Shown: positions 15,522 through 24,985 of the stretch, piece after piece
Layout of the letters: each line of letters starts with the position of its first letter
How positions within the stretch are numbered: the first letter of the stretch is position 1
From: Ulvibacterium sp.
GTDB taxonomy: Bacteria; Bacteroidota; Bacteroidia; Flavobacteriales; Flavobacteriaceae
DNA length: 64,000 nt
Assembly: GCF_028285715.1 (NCBI RefSeq)
Contig: NZ_JANQOO010000035.1
Span: 62,001-126,000 of the forward strand
Reading direction: 5' to 3'
The notes under the pieces: model-generated
Seen by the model: only the letters and a program-made list of their open reading frames with translations
Databases searched by the model: none
Told to the model about the DNA's origin: nothing
Made by a program: the position numbers and the translations under genes

Positions 15522-18125
15522 TTGATTCGTAGGAGTTTTTACCACGTAATATCCTCACTGCAACTTGCCTTTAATTTGAGCATAATTTGCACTGTGGTAT
15601 TCTTTGTTTCCTGTGCAGGAGAGCCCTTATCAAATAAGGGTATTATTCTCCATGATCCCAATCTTTCCATACAATTGCTTGCAGAACATCCAAGCGTTAA
15701 GACGCCGATAGGGATGGCTATTGATGCAAGGGATGCCGTCTACGTTTTGGAATCCCACACCCATACTCCTCCAGATGACTATCAAGGACCGAAATTTGAT
15801 CTGATAAAAAAATCGGTCGACGAAAATGGTGATGGTATCCCAGAGAAATGGACGGTTTTTGCGGATAGTATAGAAGATGGTATGAATCTGCATTACGATT
15901 TGGAGCACGGTTTGTTTTTGACCACTAAAAATGGTGTATTCCAATATCTTGATCAGGATAAAAATGGTGTAAGTGATTCGAAAAAACAGCTAGTTGCCAT
16001 GGTAGAACCTCAAAATGTCTACGATCATGCGGGGATTTTAGGACTGGCCATTGGTGAAGATGATTGGCTCTACGTCTCAAGGGGAAATGTAGGGGGAAAC
16101 CCTTGGACTATCCAGGGAACCGATGGTTCGCAAATCGAGGGATACGGTGATGGTGGTAATGTTTTTCGATGTAAGCTTGATGGTAGCCAATTGGAGGAGA
16201 TAGCCACCGGTTTTTGGAATCCGTTTGACTTAAAGTTCAATGGAGAAGGTCGACTTTTTGTAACCGATAACGACCCTGATAGCCGCGGCCCAAATCGATT
16301 GATCGAAATTGTACCTGGCGGGGATTACGGATACAAGTCGGTATATGGCGGAAGCGGTATTCATCCTTTTTCTTCATGGAATGGGGAGTTACCGGGAACA
16401 TTGCCTTTTTCCGCTCCTTTAGGAGAGGCACCTTGCGCCATGATCGATGCGAGTTTTACTAATTTTGGAGACTCATACGCTTCTCAGATGTTGGTGAATA
16501 TTTGGGAGGAGAACAATATGGTTCATATTCCTTTGGACCAAAATGGTTCCTCTGTAAAAGGTATTCCTGAGGTTTTAATTCAGGGAGATTCCTCTTTTCA
16601 TCCCGTTGCCTTGGCTACAAATAGTAGGGGAGATTTGTTTATCACCGATTGGGTCTTACGGGAGTATCCCAATCACGGTAATGGGCGTTTATGGAAAGTA
16701 AGTTCCAAATCAGTTACCGCAAAACAACCTTATTCCGGCCCTAAAATCAATAGATTTAAAAAAGATACCAGAAGCATAGAACAACTTATTACGGACCTCA
16801 AACCAAAGGACCCTTTTGAATTGGCTGTGACCCGGCATTTCTTGGCAAAAAATGCAGGGTTGGAAGAGTTACTTCCTTTGGTAGAAAGTAATGATTCCCA
16901 CCTGCGCTTGCAGGGTCTGCTAACCCTATTTAAGGTAAAGGAAAATCTGAATAGAACGGTTTTGCTTTCTTTGTTGAGGGATGAAAATCAGGATATTCAA
17001 AGGATGACCTTGATGTATATCGCTAAAAAAGGCATCACCGAAATGGAGCCTTATCTGTTAAGTGCATTGAGGGAAAGCCAAATACGACCGGAACTTTTCG
17101 AGACTTTTCTGGCAACCGTTCGCCATTTGCAACCCGATTTTATAGATGGCATGAGGAAAAAATCCGGGAGAAGTTCCAAAATTCCAAGAGCGTTGCCCAA
17201 ATCATTTATTGAGGATATTTTGAAGAACCCGATGATAAGCGAGGAAGTAAAGGCCATGGCTTTGCCCTATTTGTCGGATTTTACTTCGAATAGGGAACTT
17301 GTCGCCGAGCTACTTGGGAATGCCGGGAATGGGAAACTTCAGATTGCCCTTATAAAGGCCGTTCAAAAAATACCGGGAGGGGATTTTAGCGATGCCCTCA
17401 GGAACATTGCCTTCAATACTGAGTTCATGCCAATTGCGCGATCAGTAGCCCTTCAGGAGCTGAGTTATAGTACCCAAAAATACATTGATAGGGTAGTGGG
17501 TATGCTTAAGGAAAATGATGAAATCCTGCAATATGCTGCCCTGAAGTATCTCTGTGCGACAGGACTGGACGACGCAACGCAAAGCGGGATTGAAGAATGG
17601 ATAGCAAATTCGAAAAACCAAATTTCGAAAACTGCTTTTTCCATTTGGAATAATTGTGACAAAGATGGTACACCCCCGTTGAATAAAACTGCGTATGCAA
17701 CAGCAACGGGTAACGGAGATTCTGAAATTGGGCGATTGGTTTTTGAAAATAGGGTAGGCCTCTGTACAACTTGTCATAAGATAAACGGTTGGGGAGGGTC
17801 TTTTGGACCTGAGCTGTCCAATATTGGAGGTAGTAAATCCATTTCGCAATTGGTCTCTGCGGTTTTGGAACCCTCATTGGAAATTTCCCCGGAATGGCAG
17901 GGCTGGTATTTGGTAGATGTTAAAGGGACTAGACATACGGGAAGACAGATCGATGTACATCTCAACTATGCCGAGTTGATGAACACGAATGGGGAATACG
18001 ATACATTCAAAAATCCTAGGTCTTATGGGGTCATGGAAAGTTCCTTGATGCCCGAAGGGCTGGAAAGGACCATGACCCCATTGGAATTCAACGATTTAAT
18101 CACATTTCTAAGCCATTTAAAATAG
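15522..18125 (+). CDS. Exported propeller-HEAT-cytochrome c protein (PVC-type haem-binding)
   Basis: 867-residue predicted lipoprotein (lipobox F-V-S-C). Residues ~45-400 are a glucose-dehydrogenase-like beta-propeller with Asp-rich D-x-N-G-D-G loops that probably bind calcium, ~430-720 resemble HEAT repeats, and the C-terminus is a mono-haem cytochrome c domain with C-T-T-C-H (748-752) and the paired S-S-L-M-P-E-G segment that supplies an axial Met. This order is that of the membrane-bound dehydrogenase / haem-binding proteins first noticed in Planctomycetes and Verrucomicrobia. The start must be TTG: an in-frame stop lies at 15510-15512 and no Met occurs before the mature propeller. It is six bases upstream of the Tat-exported TIM-barrel gene, so the two are probably co-expressed. 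Confidence 0.85.
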   Translation: MIRRSFYHVISSLQLAFNLSIICTVVFFVSCAGEPLSNKGIILHDPNLSIQLLAEHPSVKTPIGMAIDARDAVYVLESHTHTPPDDYQGPKFDLIKKSVDENGDGIPEKWTVFADSIEDGMNLHYDLEHGLFLTTKNGVFQYLDQDKNGVSDSKKQLVAMVEPQNVYDHAGILGLAIGEDDWLYVSRGNVGGNPWTIQGTDGSQIEGYGDGGNVFRCKLDGSQLEEIATGFWNPFDLKFNGEGRLFVTDNDPDSRGPNRLIEIVPGGDYGYKSVYGGSGIHPFSSWNGELPGTLPFSAPLGEAPCAMIDASFTNFGDSYASQMLVNIWEENNMVHIPLDQNGSSVKGIPEVLIQGDSSFHPVALATNSRGDLFITDWVLREYPNHGNGRLWKVSSKSVTAKQPYSGPKINRFKKDTRSIEQLITDLKPKDPFELAVTRHFLAKNAGLEELLPLVESNDSHLRLQGLLTLFKVKENLNRTVLLSLLRDENQDIQRMTLMYIAKKGITEMEPYLLSALRESQIRPELFETFLATVRHLQPDFIDGMRKKSGRSSKIPRALPKSFIEDILKNPMISEEVKAMALPYLSDFTSNRELVAELLGNAGNGKLQIALIKAVQKIPGGDFSDALRNIAFNTEFMPIARSVALQELSYSTQKYIDRVVGMLKENDEILQYAALKYLCATGLDDATQSGIEEWIANSKNQISKTAFSIWNNCDKDGTPPLNKTAYATATGNGDSEIGRLVFENRVGLCTTCHKINGWGGSFGPELSNIGGSKSISQLVSAVLEPSLEISPEWQGWYLVDVKGTRHTGRQIDVHLNYAELMNTNGEYDTFKNPRSYGVMESSLMPEGLERTMTPLEFNDLITFLSHLK

Positions 18126-18131
18126 AGATTT

Positions 18132-19145
18132 ATGAGCGATAGAAGAACATTTGTAAAACGTGTGGCCGGAACTGCGGCAGGTATGGCCATAGGTGTACCT
18201 ATACAAAGTAATGCGTCCAATAAGAAAGAACAAGAGTTTCCCGGAGATAAAAAAATCAAGGATTTACCCCAAAATCCACTGGTGCTCTTTGATAATTTTC
18301 ATATAGGAAATCGAAGATCCTATTCCTGGAAGGCAAAATTAGCGGCGGCCGATCATGCAGGTTTTGATGGATTTGAATTTGTTGGGTTAAATACCAAAAC
18401 GGATACCTGGAATGAAGTTAGCGACCTTTTTTTTAAGACACGTTTTAAGGTTATGGGCTTTCATGGTACCACCCAGGCCGTGATAGATGGGAAAGCACCC
18501 GAAATCGATGAGGAAATCGACAAAATTGTAAATAACGTAAAAGCCTTGTCCCAATTGCCCATAAAGCCTTACTACTCTCTGTCCTTGAGTGGACGCGGAG
18601 AGTTAATAGGGGATACTATTGCCGAAAGTGGTTCGGCTAGGGCGGAAGATAGGCATTGGGAACGTGCCTACAAAATAGTCGCTGCTTTTGACAAAGCCTG
18701 TAAATCCTATGGGATAGTTGGTGCACTATACCCGCATACCCATTGGATATGCGACACGCCCCAGTCCGCCTTTAGGATATTGAAAGGCGCCAAAGCGAAC
18801 ACCATAGGCCCTTCTTTTTGCTCCCATCATTGGTATGCCAATGCGGCTTCGGATGAATTGGATGAAGTCCTAAAAAATGACTATATGAAGCGCTTAAATT
18901 ATGTGGTCCTCACCAATGGGATTTTTTCACCGTCCAATTTTCAGGCAGTTCGTTTTAACGAAGGTCAGATAGATATGGCCTGGATGCTTGCCAAAATTTA
19001 TGAATTTGGCTATACCGGTCCCATTTCCACACAAGGATGGCGTATAGGGGGAGACCCCTTGGTAGCCTGCAAACAATTCGTGGATACCATAAGAGCACTT
19101 CGAAAAAGATTTTCAGAACATCCGGAGCTATATCCGTTGATTTGA
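18132..19145 (+). CDS. Tat-exported sugar phosphate isomerase/epimerase-like TIM barrel
   Basis: 337 residues. The N-terminus has a twin-arginine signal: R-R-T-F-V-K at residues 4-9, then a short Ala/Gly-rich core, ending near residue 30. The body is a xylose isomerase-like TIM barrel (AP endonuclease 2 superfamily) with G-F-D-G-F-E-F and H-T-H-W segments that can hold a divalent metal. Export by Tat fits an enzyme folded with its metal inside the cell. It follows the propeller-cytochrome gene by six bases, suggesting that both act on one substrate in the periplasm. Which sugar it isomerises, or whether it is instead a lyase or hydrolase as in keto-glycoside pathways, cannot be told. Confidence 0.8.
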   Translation: MSDRRTFVKRVAGTAAGMAIGVPIQSNASNKKEQEFPGDKKIKDLPQNPLVLFDNFHIGNRRSYSWKAKLAAADHAGFDGFEFVGLNTKTDTWNEVSDLFFKTRFKVMGFHGTTQAVIDGKAPEIDEEIDKIVNNVKALSQLPIKPYYSLSLSGRGELIGDTIAESGSARAEDRHWERAYKIVAAFDKACKSYGIVGALYPHTHWICDTPQSAFRILKGAKANTIGPSFCSHHWYANAASDELDEVLKNDYMKRLNYVVLTNGIFSPSNFQAVRFNEGQIDMAWMLAKIYEFGYTGPISTQGWRIGGDPLVACKQFVDTIRALRKRFSEHPELYPLI

Positions 19146-19313
19146 GCCGTATAATATAGAAAAGGATTTCATTATGGATAGGTAGGCAATTGCTGCCCTT
19201 TAAGTTTTCATCAATCCCAAAGCTTCCCACTAATCGCTATTTTTTATTAAAAAACAGTAATTATTTATTGTTTTTCAATAATTTTTTGTTTTTTTATAAT
19301 TAAATTCGTTGTT

Positions 19314-19958
19314 ATGGTAGTGAAAAATAGAGTTTATGGCGGTGCTCTTATTCAGTTTTTATTATGGGTGCTTAGAATTGGTTTTTTTCTTTTTGCACAC
19401 GGAGTGATTATCTGGCTGATTTACAGCATTTTCATTTTTATTACCGGTGGTCCAACACGTCATATGGATTTTCCCGTGATGTTTTCCTTTGCTGATGAGG
19501 GTTCTCTAAAAACACTTAATGATGATTCGGCCGCAAAGTTTTATATGCGAGGTGCAACCGGAGCAATTATGTCAGATGAAGTTCCTAGAGGGTTTTTGGC
19601 CATATACAGCTTTATAGCCCTTTTGATCAAAGTTCTTTTTCTTCTTTCTTTGCGGTTGACAATTCGTATCCTGGATTCAGTGCGAATAGGAAAATTTTTC
19701 ATTGTGGAAAACGCTATTCGATTAAGGTATATTGGGTTGTTAGGGATTGTGTTTTTTATTCTAGACCGATTGGGAACGGTAATTTCTGCATCCTATTTCA
19801 GTGATAGATTGGAATTTTCTGGCATGGTATTTACAAGTTTTAACCTGTTTTCTTGGGTTACGCTAAACTCTTTATTCATATCTCTTTTCCTTTTAGTCAT
19901 TGCGGAGGCATTCCGTATCGGAGCACAATTAAAGGCAGAAAATGATTTAACTATTTAA
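19314..19958 (+). CDS. DUF2975 membrane protein
   Basis: 214-residue protein with four predicted membrane helices (about 10-40, 95-118, 143-163 and 178-200), matching the DUF2975 family. Genes of this family are very often followed, as here, by a small XRE-type regulator; the pair is thought to sense membrane or other stress, but function is unproven. The upstream 160 bases are extremely AT-rich (T and A runs at 19230-19305), which would suit a promoter, yet no clean box pair was seen. Confidence 0.8.
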   Translation: MVVKNRVYGGALIQFLLWVLRIGFFLFAHGVIIWLIYSIFIFITGGPTRHMDFPVMFSFADEGSLKTLNDDSAAKFYMRGATGAIMSDEVPRGFLAIYSFIALLIKVLFLLSLRLTIRILDSVRIGKFFIVENAIRLRYIGLLGIVFFILDRLGTVISASYFSDRLEFSGMVFTSFNLFSWVTLNSLFISLFLLVIAEAFRIGAQLKAENDLTI

Positions 19959-19967
19959 GAAAAGAGC

Positions 19968-20180
19968 ATGCCCATTGTTGTGAATCTTGATGTTATGTTG
20001 GCCAAACGAAAAATGTCTCTTACCGAGCTTTCGGAAAAAGTAGGGATTACCATATCCAATCTTTCCATTTTAAAGAAGGGAAAGGCAAAGGCTATTCGCT
20101 TCAGTACCCTTCAGGCCATTTGTGAAGTTTTGGAATGTCAACCTGGGGACATCCTCGAATACATTCAAGAACAAGAATGA
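19968..20180 (+). CDS. Small XRE-family regulator (YozG-like)
   Basis: A 70-residue protein that is little more than one helix-turn-helix domain: L-A-K-R-K-M-S-L-T-E-L-S-E-K-V-G-I-T-I-S, a recognition helix, then C-Q-P-G-D-I-L-E-Y. This is the Cro/C1-type fold of the short regulators paired with DUF2975 proteins. It starts nine bases after the DUF2975 gene, so the two form one operon. It is the only DNA-binding regulator recognised in the whole window. Confidence 0.88.
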   Translation: MPIVVNLDVMLAKRKMSLTELSEKVGITISNLSILKKGKAKAIRFSTLQAICEVLECQPGDILEYIQEQE

Positions 20181-20202
20181 TTTTGATGATGTTTTAATGT
20201 CT

Positions 20203-21312
20203 TTATTCCAAATCTTCGATTTTCAATTGTTTTTCCAACCAGTACTCATCTGTTTGAAACCCATAGGCGGAGGGATCATACGCACCAATTAGATTTACAT
20301 TGGCTTTTTCGGGTACTGGCATATCCAACGCCCAAAATACCCCATTGATCAAAAGTCTCCGGACACCTTCGTTCATTAGGTCACTGGAGGAGCCGATAGT
20401 GGAAGTAAAAGCTTTCCCCATTTTGCCATTTGGAATTTGATAACTTTTGGTCCAGGCAATTGGCATTAAGGTCTCGTTAACCGTAATTTCTTTGTCATTA
20501 ACCGTAGCGATTTCATCATCGGTAGGCCTCATGCCATAAAAGACATCGTTCTCATCATATTCTCCTTTTCGATTGACAACCTGGCCTAAGACCACATGCT
20601 CCGCATCTCCTGGCAGAGGTAGTCTAACACCGTATACGTCCGTGGAGCCCCAAATTTCACCGTTTTCGATACCATTGGTAATGGGATGTGATTTGGTTTC
20701 TTCCGGGATAATTCCTCGGGTACTCTGATGTTTATGGTGGCCATGGTGCGTATGCCATTTCTCGCCTAAGACCAAACGACCGAAACCATCGGTCCATTCC
20801 TTCTTTTCCCCATTATAATAATTTCCATAATGTACGTAATTAGAGGTGGAATCCTCTGCGAAATTGAAAGCATGGGTAGCCGTTCTGATGGCAACTATCG
20901 GTTTTCCAGCTTTGAGATAATTGTCAATGGGTTTCATTTGCTCATCCGGTAATGCCCTAAAACGAGTAAATAGCACCATAGCGTCAGCGGTATCCAAGGC
21001 TTTCAGTCCGGGGATATTTTTTAAGTAATTGGCGTCAACTATACCGGGGCTATCCGGACGTTGGGCAAATAACACGGTACAAGTAAACCCGTGATGTTCG
21101 GATAATATTTTGGCCAATTGGGGTAGTGCCTCCTCGGACCGGTATTCCTCATCCCCGGAAACCAGGACTACATGTTTTCCGGTATCACCCTTCCCTTTAA
21201 AGGTCAATAGCTGCTTCGGCGCCTTCACCGTCTCTTCTGTCTCTTTCTTTTCCGTTTTTTGCCCACAGGCCATTAACAGCGCACAGAGCAAAAGGGTAGA
21301 TAGTTTCTTCAT
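20203..21312 (-). CDS. ThuA-like lipoprotein
   Basis: 369 residues with a lipobox at L-M-A-C (C16), so exported and lipid-anchored. The body matches the ThuA (trehalose utilisation) class I glutamine amidotransferase-like fold: V-V-L-V-S-G-D-E-E-Y-R-S near residue 50, D-A-M-V-L-F-T-R-F, and a conserved A-I-R-T-A-T-H-A-F segment. In rhizobia ThuA works with an oxidoreductase (ThuB) on 3-keto-disaccharides, which fits this sugar-redox neighbourhood. No glutamine amidotransferase Cys nucleophile is evident. It lies 88 bases after a TIM-barrel gene on the same strand and is probably the end of that operon. Confidence 0.82.
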   Translation of the reverse strand: MKKLSTLLLCALLMACGQKTEKKETEETVKAPKQLLTFKGKGDTGKHVVLVSGDEEYRSEEALPQLAKILSEHHGFTCTVLFAQRPDSPGIVDANYLKNIPGLKALDTADAMVLFTRFRALPDEQMKPIDNYLKAGKPIVAIRTATHAFNFAEDSTSNYVHYGNYYNGEKKEWTDGFGRLVLGEKWHTHHGHHKHQSTRGIIPEETKSHPITNGIENGEIWGSTDVYGVRLPLPGDAEHVVLGQVVNRKGEYDENDVFYGMRPTDDEIATVNDKEITVNETLMPIAWTKSYQIPNGKMGKAFTSTIGSSSDLMNEGVRRLLINGVFWALDMPVPEKANVNLIGAYDPSAYGFQTDEYWLEKQLKIEDLE

Positions 21313-21380
21313 ATTTATCGATTGACTTTCAAGTTATGTATTTCGGTATTCGTTACCGGTTAAATTTTGTTTTTTCATTT

Positions 21381-21401
21381 ACCACTTACCACTTACCACT
21401 T
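21381..21401. repeat. Three tandem accactt heptamers
   Basis: Three exact copies of accactt run head to tail and reach into the stop codon of the TIM-barrel gene that ends at 21401 on the minus strand. Too short to be more than a slippage-type microsatellite. Confidence 0.8.
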
Positions 21402-22240
21402 CAAATCCCCATTCCTTTTTTTATAAACTCCAATCCCTTTTGGTAGACTTCCTGCATAGGGGAATAATCGCGCCATACATTGATGGCATTTGCGAATTCC
21501 GGAATAATCGTACTAAAGGCCTCAATGGTCAACCATCCATCATATTCTATTTCCTTCAGGGTTGTAAAAACATCGTCCCACTGTACCTGCCCACTCCCAG
21601 GGGTGCCCCTATCATTTTCGCTAATATGTACATGTTTTAAATGGGGTGCTATTGTCTTTAGTGCCTTGGATTGACTTTTTTCCTCAATATTGCTATGGTG
21701 TGTATCGTACATAGCACCCAGGTTTGGATGGTCCACGGCCTCTACCAAGGTCCTAAGGTCCGCCATAGTATTGTACAGGTAACATTCAAAACGGTTTAAG
21801 GCTTCCGGGGCCAACATAATATCGGCTTCGGCGGCATACTCTGCCGCTTTGCTTAACATTTCGGCACTCCATTGGCGTTCCTCCAGCGTTGGAGGTTGCC
21901 GGGTAAAATGCGCAAAACTGGAATGCAAGGGGCCACATATGTTTTCAGATCTTAACGCTTGTCCATTGTCAATGGCCCACTTTAATCGGTCGAGTCCCGT
22001 TTGCCTGATTTTCGGATCGGGGCTCGCTATGTTTTCTTCCGGACTCAACCCGGTTACCGTAGTTACACCTAGGCCTAATTGGGCCAAATGATCTCCCAAC
22101 TTGGAATAATGCGCCACATCGCCATCGCCCATGTAAAGCTCAATGCCGTCGTATCCCGTTTCCTTTAAATCGTCAATAATGGGATAATGCTCTTCCGTCA
22201 CATGATTGGTCCAGAGCAAAAGATTCATTCCAATTTTCAT
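21401..22240 (-). CDS. Hydroxypyruvate isomerase-like sugar isomerase (TIM barrel), cytosolic
   Basis: 279 residues, no signal peptide, xylose isomerase-like TIM barrel. Metal-ligand regions are visible: G-Y-D-G-I-E-L-Y, L-A-P-E-A-L-N-R-F-E (Glu), M-Y-D-T-H-H-S-N (Asp and His) and W-L-T-I-E-A-F (Glu). This set is typical of hydroxypyruvate isomerase, D-psicose/tagatose 3-epimerase and the iol cluster isomerases. Substrate is not determined. It sits between an MFS transporter and a ThuA-like gene on the same strand, suggesting import, then isomerisation, of one sugar or cyclitol. Confidence 0.82.
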   Translation of the reverse strand: MKIGMNLLLWTNHVTEEHYPIIDDLKETGYDGIELYMGDGDVAHYSKLGDHLAQLGLGVTTVTGLSPEENIASPDPKIRQTGLDRLKWAIDNGQALRSENICGPLHSSFAHFTRQPPTLEERQWSAEMLSKAAEYAAEADIMLAPEALNRFECYLYNTMADLRTLVEAVDHPNLGAMYDTHHSNIEEKSQSKALKTIAPHLKHVHISENDRGTPGSGQVQWDDVFTTLKEIEYDGWLTIEAFSTIIPEFANAINVWRDYSPMQEVYQKGLEFIKKGMGI

Positions 22241-22295
22241 CTATGTCAATTTAGTACAGTGTTTCAGATTTCAATACCATTTCCTAAAAGAAACA

Positions 22296-22321
22296 ACCCC
22301 CACCTGTAATAGGCAGGGGGT
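22296..22321 (-). terminator. Hairpin after the MFS transporter gene
   Basis: A-C-C-C-C-C pairs with G-G-G-G-G-T, and an inner C-C-T/A-G-G pair closes a five-base loop, with a small bulge. It lies 63 bases after the MFS stop on the minus strand and is followed there by ttgtttctttt, a broken T-tract. It may end or reduce transcription before the TIM-barrel gene. Confidence 0.5.
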
Positions 22322-22383
22322 GATTCTAAATCTCTATTTTTTTGACCAGTCTTGCAATTCCGAATGGCCACTATTTTTTATAG

Positions 22384-23631
22384 TTATGATGCGGCCGCAG
22401 CTGCGGCTTCCGGCTTCCGATTTTTTATCCAAAAATAAAGAATGGTAAATAGTATGATCAAAATACCAGGAAACAGGGTCATGGTTTCCAAAGTTGCTTG
22501 GCCGGAAACCAATTCCAGTTCATCTCCTGTAAGACCTGCAGCGGCGGCTTCAGCTTTGTCCGCATCGATCCAGCTACCAATGATGGGTTGGAAAATAGAT
22601 GATGAGAACATCCCTACGGCACCTATGATGGATAGTCCCAGGGCACCACTTTTAGGGATTTTATCCGCCACAAAGCCAACCATATTTGGCCAGAAATAGG
22701 CAATGCCTAAGGCAAAAAAGATGGCGGCAACATAGGCCATAGTCCCTGTTTGGGTACTAAACAGATAAATACCAATAGTAGCCAAAACGGCCGATCCCAA
22801 GAGTACGCCGGTTTGATCGAATTTATGTACCATTTCACCACCAAAATATCGTGCCACAGCCATAATTCCCGTAACTAAAGCCAATATAATCATTGGAGAT
22901 GCCCCACTTTTGGACAAAATCAGTCCTACCCACTGCTGGGGCCCGAACTCTGAAATTGCAGTGAGGGACATGCAGGCGATCATAAAAAGAAATAACGGGG
23001 AAATCATTGCTTTCAAGTTCCCGGTTAGGGTAGCACCCTCCTTGACTTTTGCCTTGGGCCAGGTCTGACCAAAGAAAAGATAGGCATAAATCAGGGTCGG
23101 AATCAATATGACCCAAATTTGGGATTCCCAACTCATGCCCATATCGGTCATTATCTTGGAAACGATACTTCCAATAACGATGCCTCCGGGGAACCACATA
23201 TGAAAGCGATTCATCATCTTACTCATTTTGTTGCCCTCATAGGCATCGGCTATCATAGGGTTACAGGCTGCTTCGGTACATCCGTTCCCCAGTCCTATGA
23301 GAAGGGTAGAAATAAGGAGGCCCGTGTAACTGCCTGAGTAAATGGTCATAATGATTCCTATGGCATGCGCAAAGAAAGCAAATTGCATAATAGCCTTTCC
23401 ACCTACCTTATGATAGATGAGTCCACCGATGACCATGGATATAGGAAAGCCCAAAAACCACATTTGGTTAATAAAGCCCAATTGTGTTGCGGATAGGCTC
23501 AATTCCTCTCCCAGTTGGGGGAGGATCCCCGCACGGATGCTAAATGATAAAGCCGTAGTGATCAATGCAAAACAACTACCATAAAATAGTCTTTTGTCGT
23601 TGATCATTGGGGCGGAAGCAGTATTTTCCAT
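22384..23631 (-). CDS. MFS transporter
   Basis: 415 residues with about 12 membrane helices and the general layout of the major facilitator superfamily, without a clear match to a named sugar carrier. The first half has G-G-L-I-Y-H-K-V-G-G-K in the loop between helices 2 and 3 (the usual position of the MFS GX3(D/R)XG signature) and an unusual N-G-C-T-E-A-A-C-N-P segment. The C-terminus is Ala-rich. It probably imports the sugar or cyclitol handled by the adjacent isomerase and oxidoreductases. It is divergent from the 23872 operon across a 240-base region that contains two perfect palindromes. Confidence 0.85.
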   Translation of the reverse strand: MENTASAPMINDKRLFYGSCFALITTALSFSIRAGILPQLGEELSLSATQLGFINQMWFLGFPISMVIGGLIYHKVGGKAIMQFAFFAHAIGIIMTIYSGSYTGLLISTLLIGLGNGCTEAACNPMIADAYEGNKMSKMMNRFHMWFPGGIVIGSIVSKIMTDMGMSWESQIWVILIPTLIYAYLFFGQTWPKAKVKEGATLTGNLKAMISPLFLFMIACMSLTAISEFGPQQWVGLILSKSGASPMIILALVTGIMAVARYFGGEMVHKFDQTGVLLGSAVLATIGIYLFSTQTGTMAYVAAIFFALGIAYFWPNMVGFVADKIPKSGALGLSIIGAVGMFSSSIFQPIIGSWIDADKAEAAAAGLTGDELELVSGQATLETMTLFPGILIILFTILYFWIKNRKPEAAAAAAS

Positions 23632-23782
23632 AAGTTTTTTGTTTAGGTTGATTAAAATCGATACTAAAATTTCAATTCAAGGTATAAGTTTACTTACTTT
23701 TTTGATATTATCATAATTATTTTGCGGTTGTCTTACTAGTTTGTCACAAAATAAAGGCCGCTGTTAAAAAAGCCACAATATT

Positions 23783-23796
23783 TATTTCATGAAATA
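23783..23796. promoter_or_regulatory. Palindrome A, candidate operator
   Basis: tatttcatgaaata is a perfect 14-base palindrome in the MFS/TIM-barrel divergent region. It overlaps the predicted -33 box of the plus-strand promoter (TTTC, 23785-23788), a usual place for a repressor to bind. Confidence 0.45.
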
Positions 23797-23816
23797 CATG
23801 ATTTTAGCTAATTTAG
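23785..23816 (+). promoter_or_regulatory. Predicted promoter of the 23872 operon
   Basis: TTTC (23785-23788) and TAATTTAG (23809-23816) each have one mismatch to the Bacteroidota -33 and -7 boxes and are 20 bases apart. The transcript would begin near 23823, about 50 bases before the ATG. Confidence 0.4.
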
Positions 23817-23824
23817 TCCACTTA

Positions 23825-23836
23825 GTGTACGTACAC
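23825..23836. promoter_or_regulatory. Palindrome B, candidate operator
   Basis: gtgtacgtacac is a perfect 12-base palindrome at the predicted transcription start of the 23872 operon, 36 bases before its ATG. A GC-containing perfect palindrome in AT-rich DNA at this site suggests a regulator-binding site. Confidence 0.5.
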
Positions 23837-23871
23837 ACCGAAATTTTCAATACCCTAAACACGAAGATAAA

Positions 23872-24918
23872 ATGCAACAGAACAATTATCCCAAATTGCA
23901 CAATGCCTCTTGGCCTGGTGTAGTAGGAAAAGGTCCGGATTCCGAGCCTCCTATAGACATCGATACCATGATTGAACTTACCGCCAATGCCGAGGTGGAC
24001 GGAGTAAAATTCGATGGTTTTGATCTATTCCTTTTCGACCCGCATATGGACATCGATGCTTCGGAAGATGACATAAAAAAAATGGCGGATAAGGCCACTT
24101 CCAAAAACTTGGAGATCGGAAGTCTGGTAGCCCCCGTTTGGACCCCAACGGGAGGGGGGTCTGCCATGGGCACTTCAGAAGAACGAAAACAGTTTGTGAC
24201 GCAGGTACACAAATCCTGTAAGATAGGACAAAAACTTCGTGAGATTGGGGTTCGGCCAAACGGGATTATTCGAATAGATTCCTCAATAGATCCCGAAAGT
24301 TGGGCCCAAGACCCGGTTGGAAATACAAAATTGATTGCACAAACCTTTCGGGAGGCTTGCGATATCGCAGCGGATTATGGGGAATCGCTGGCCGCGGAGG
24401 GTGAAATCTGTTGGGGCGGAATGCACGGTTGGAAATCCATGATTGACACCTTGGAAGCCGTGGATCGTCCAAATATAGGTTTTCAAGCGGATATGGCACA
24501 TACCTTATTATATCTTTTGGGCTATAACAAACCGGATGAGCGGATTCTTCCCGAAGATTTTCAGTGGGACGACAGGGCCACCTTAACGGAAGGGCTTAAA
24601 ACCCTTACAGCTGCGCTGCGACCTTGGACCATAGATTTTCACGTGGCCCAGAACGATGGCACCGTATTCGGGGCGGGCTCCCATGATAAGACCGGTAGGC
24701 ATTGCCAGGCCGCAGACCCCAATGGGAAATTGGACATTCCAGTTGATGCCGGACATTGGCTACGAAATGAAGATGGTAGCCTAACTAAAAGGTTCAAGCA
24801 TATTTGCTGGGATGGTTGCATGTTTCCCAATGAAGTTATGATGCAGCCTAAGACTTGGAACGATGTTCTAGGGGCAATGATTAAGGTACGCGAGCTTCAC
24901 GGATGGTACGAGGGGTAG
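23872..24918 (+). CDS. Sugar phosphate isomerase/epimerase-like TIM barrel, cytosolic
   Basis: 348 residues, no export signal. Xylose isomerase-like TIM barrel with [19 protein letters not shown] (Glu), F-Q-A-D-M-A-H-T (Asp, His) and D-F-H-V-A-Q-N-D as likely metal ligands. It opens a plus-strand operon and is followed by a Gfo/Idh oxidoreductase and a zinc dehydrogenase, the standard grouping for sugar or cyclitol dehydrogenation followed by isomerisation. The exact sugar is unknown. Confidence 0.82.
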   Translation: MQQNNYPKLHNASWPGVVGKGPDSEPPIDIDTMIELTANAEVDGVKFDGFDLFLFDPHMDIDASEDDIKKMADKATSKNLEIGSLVAPVWTPTGGGSAMGTSEERKQFVTQVHKSCKIGQKLREIGVRPNGIIRIDSSIDPESWAQDPVGNTKLIAQTFREACDIAADYGESLAAEGEICWGGMHGWKSMIDTLEAVDRPNIGFQADMAHTLLYLLGYNKPDERILPEDFQWDDRATLTEGLKTLTAALRPWTIDFHVAQNDGTVFGAGSHDKTGRHCQAADPNGKLDIPVDAGHWLRNEDGSLTKRFKHICWDGCMFPNEVMMQPKTWNDVLGAMIKVRELHGWYEG

Positions 24919-24985
24919 TAATACAGGAAACACAGGTATTTTATAGGATGAAACACATTAAATAATTTAATAGCGATTACTCTAA

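Noticed and set aside
21381-21401. accactt repeats as a regulatory array
   Set aside because: Only three 7-base units at a gene end; most simply replication slippage.
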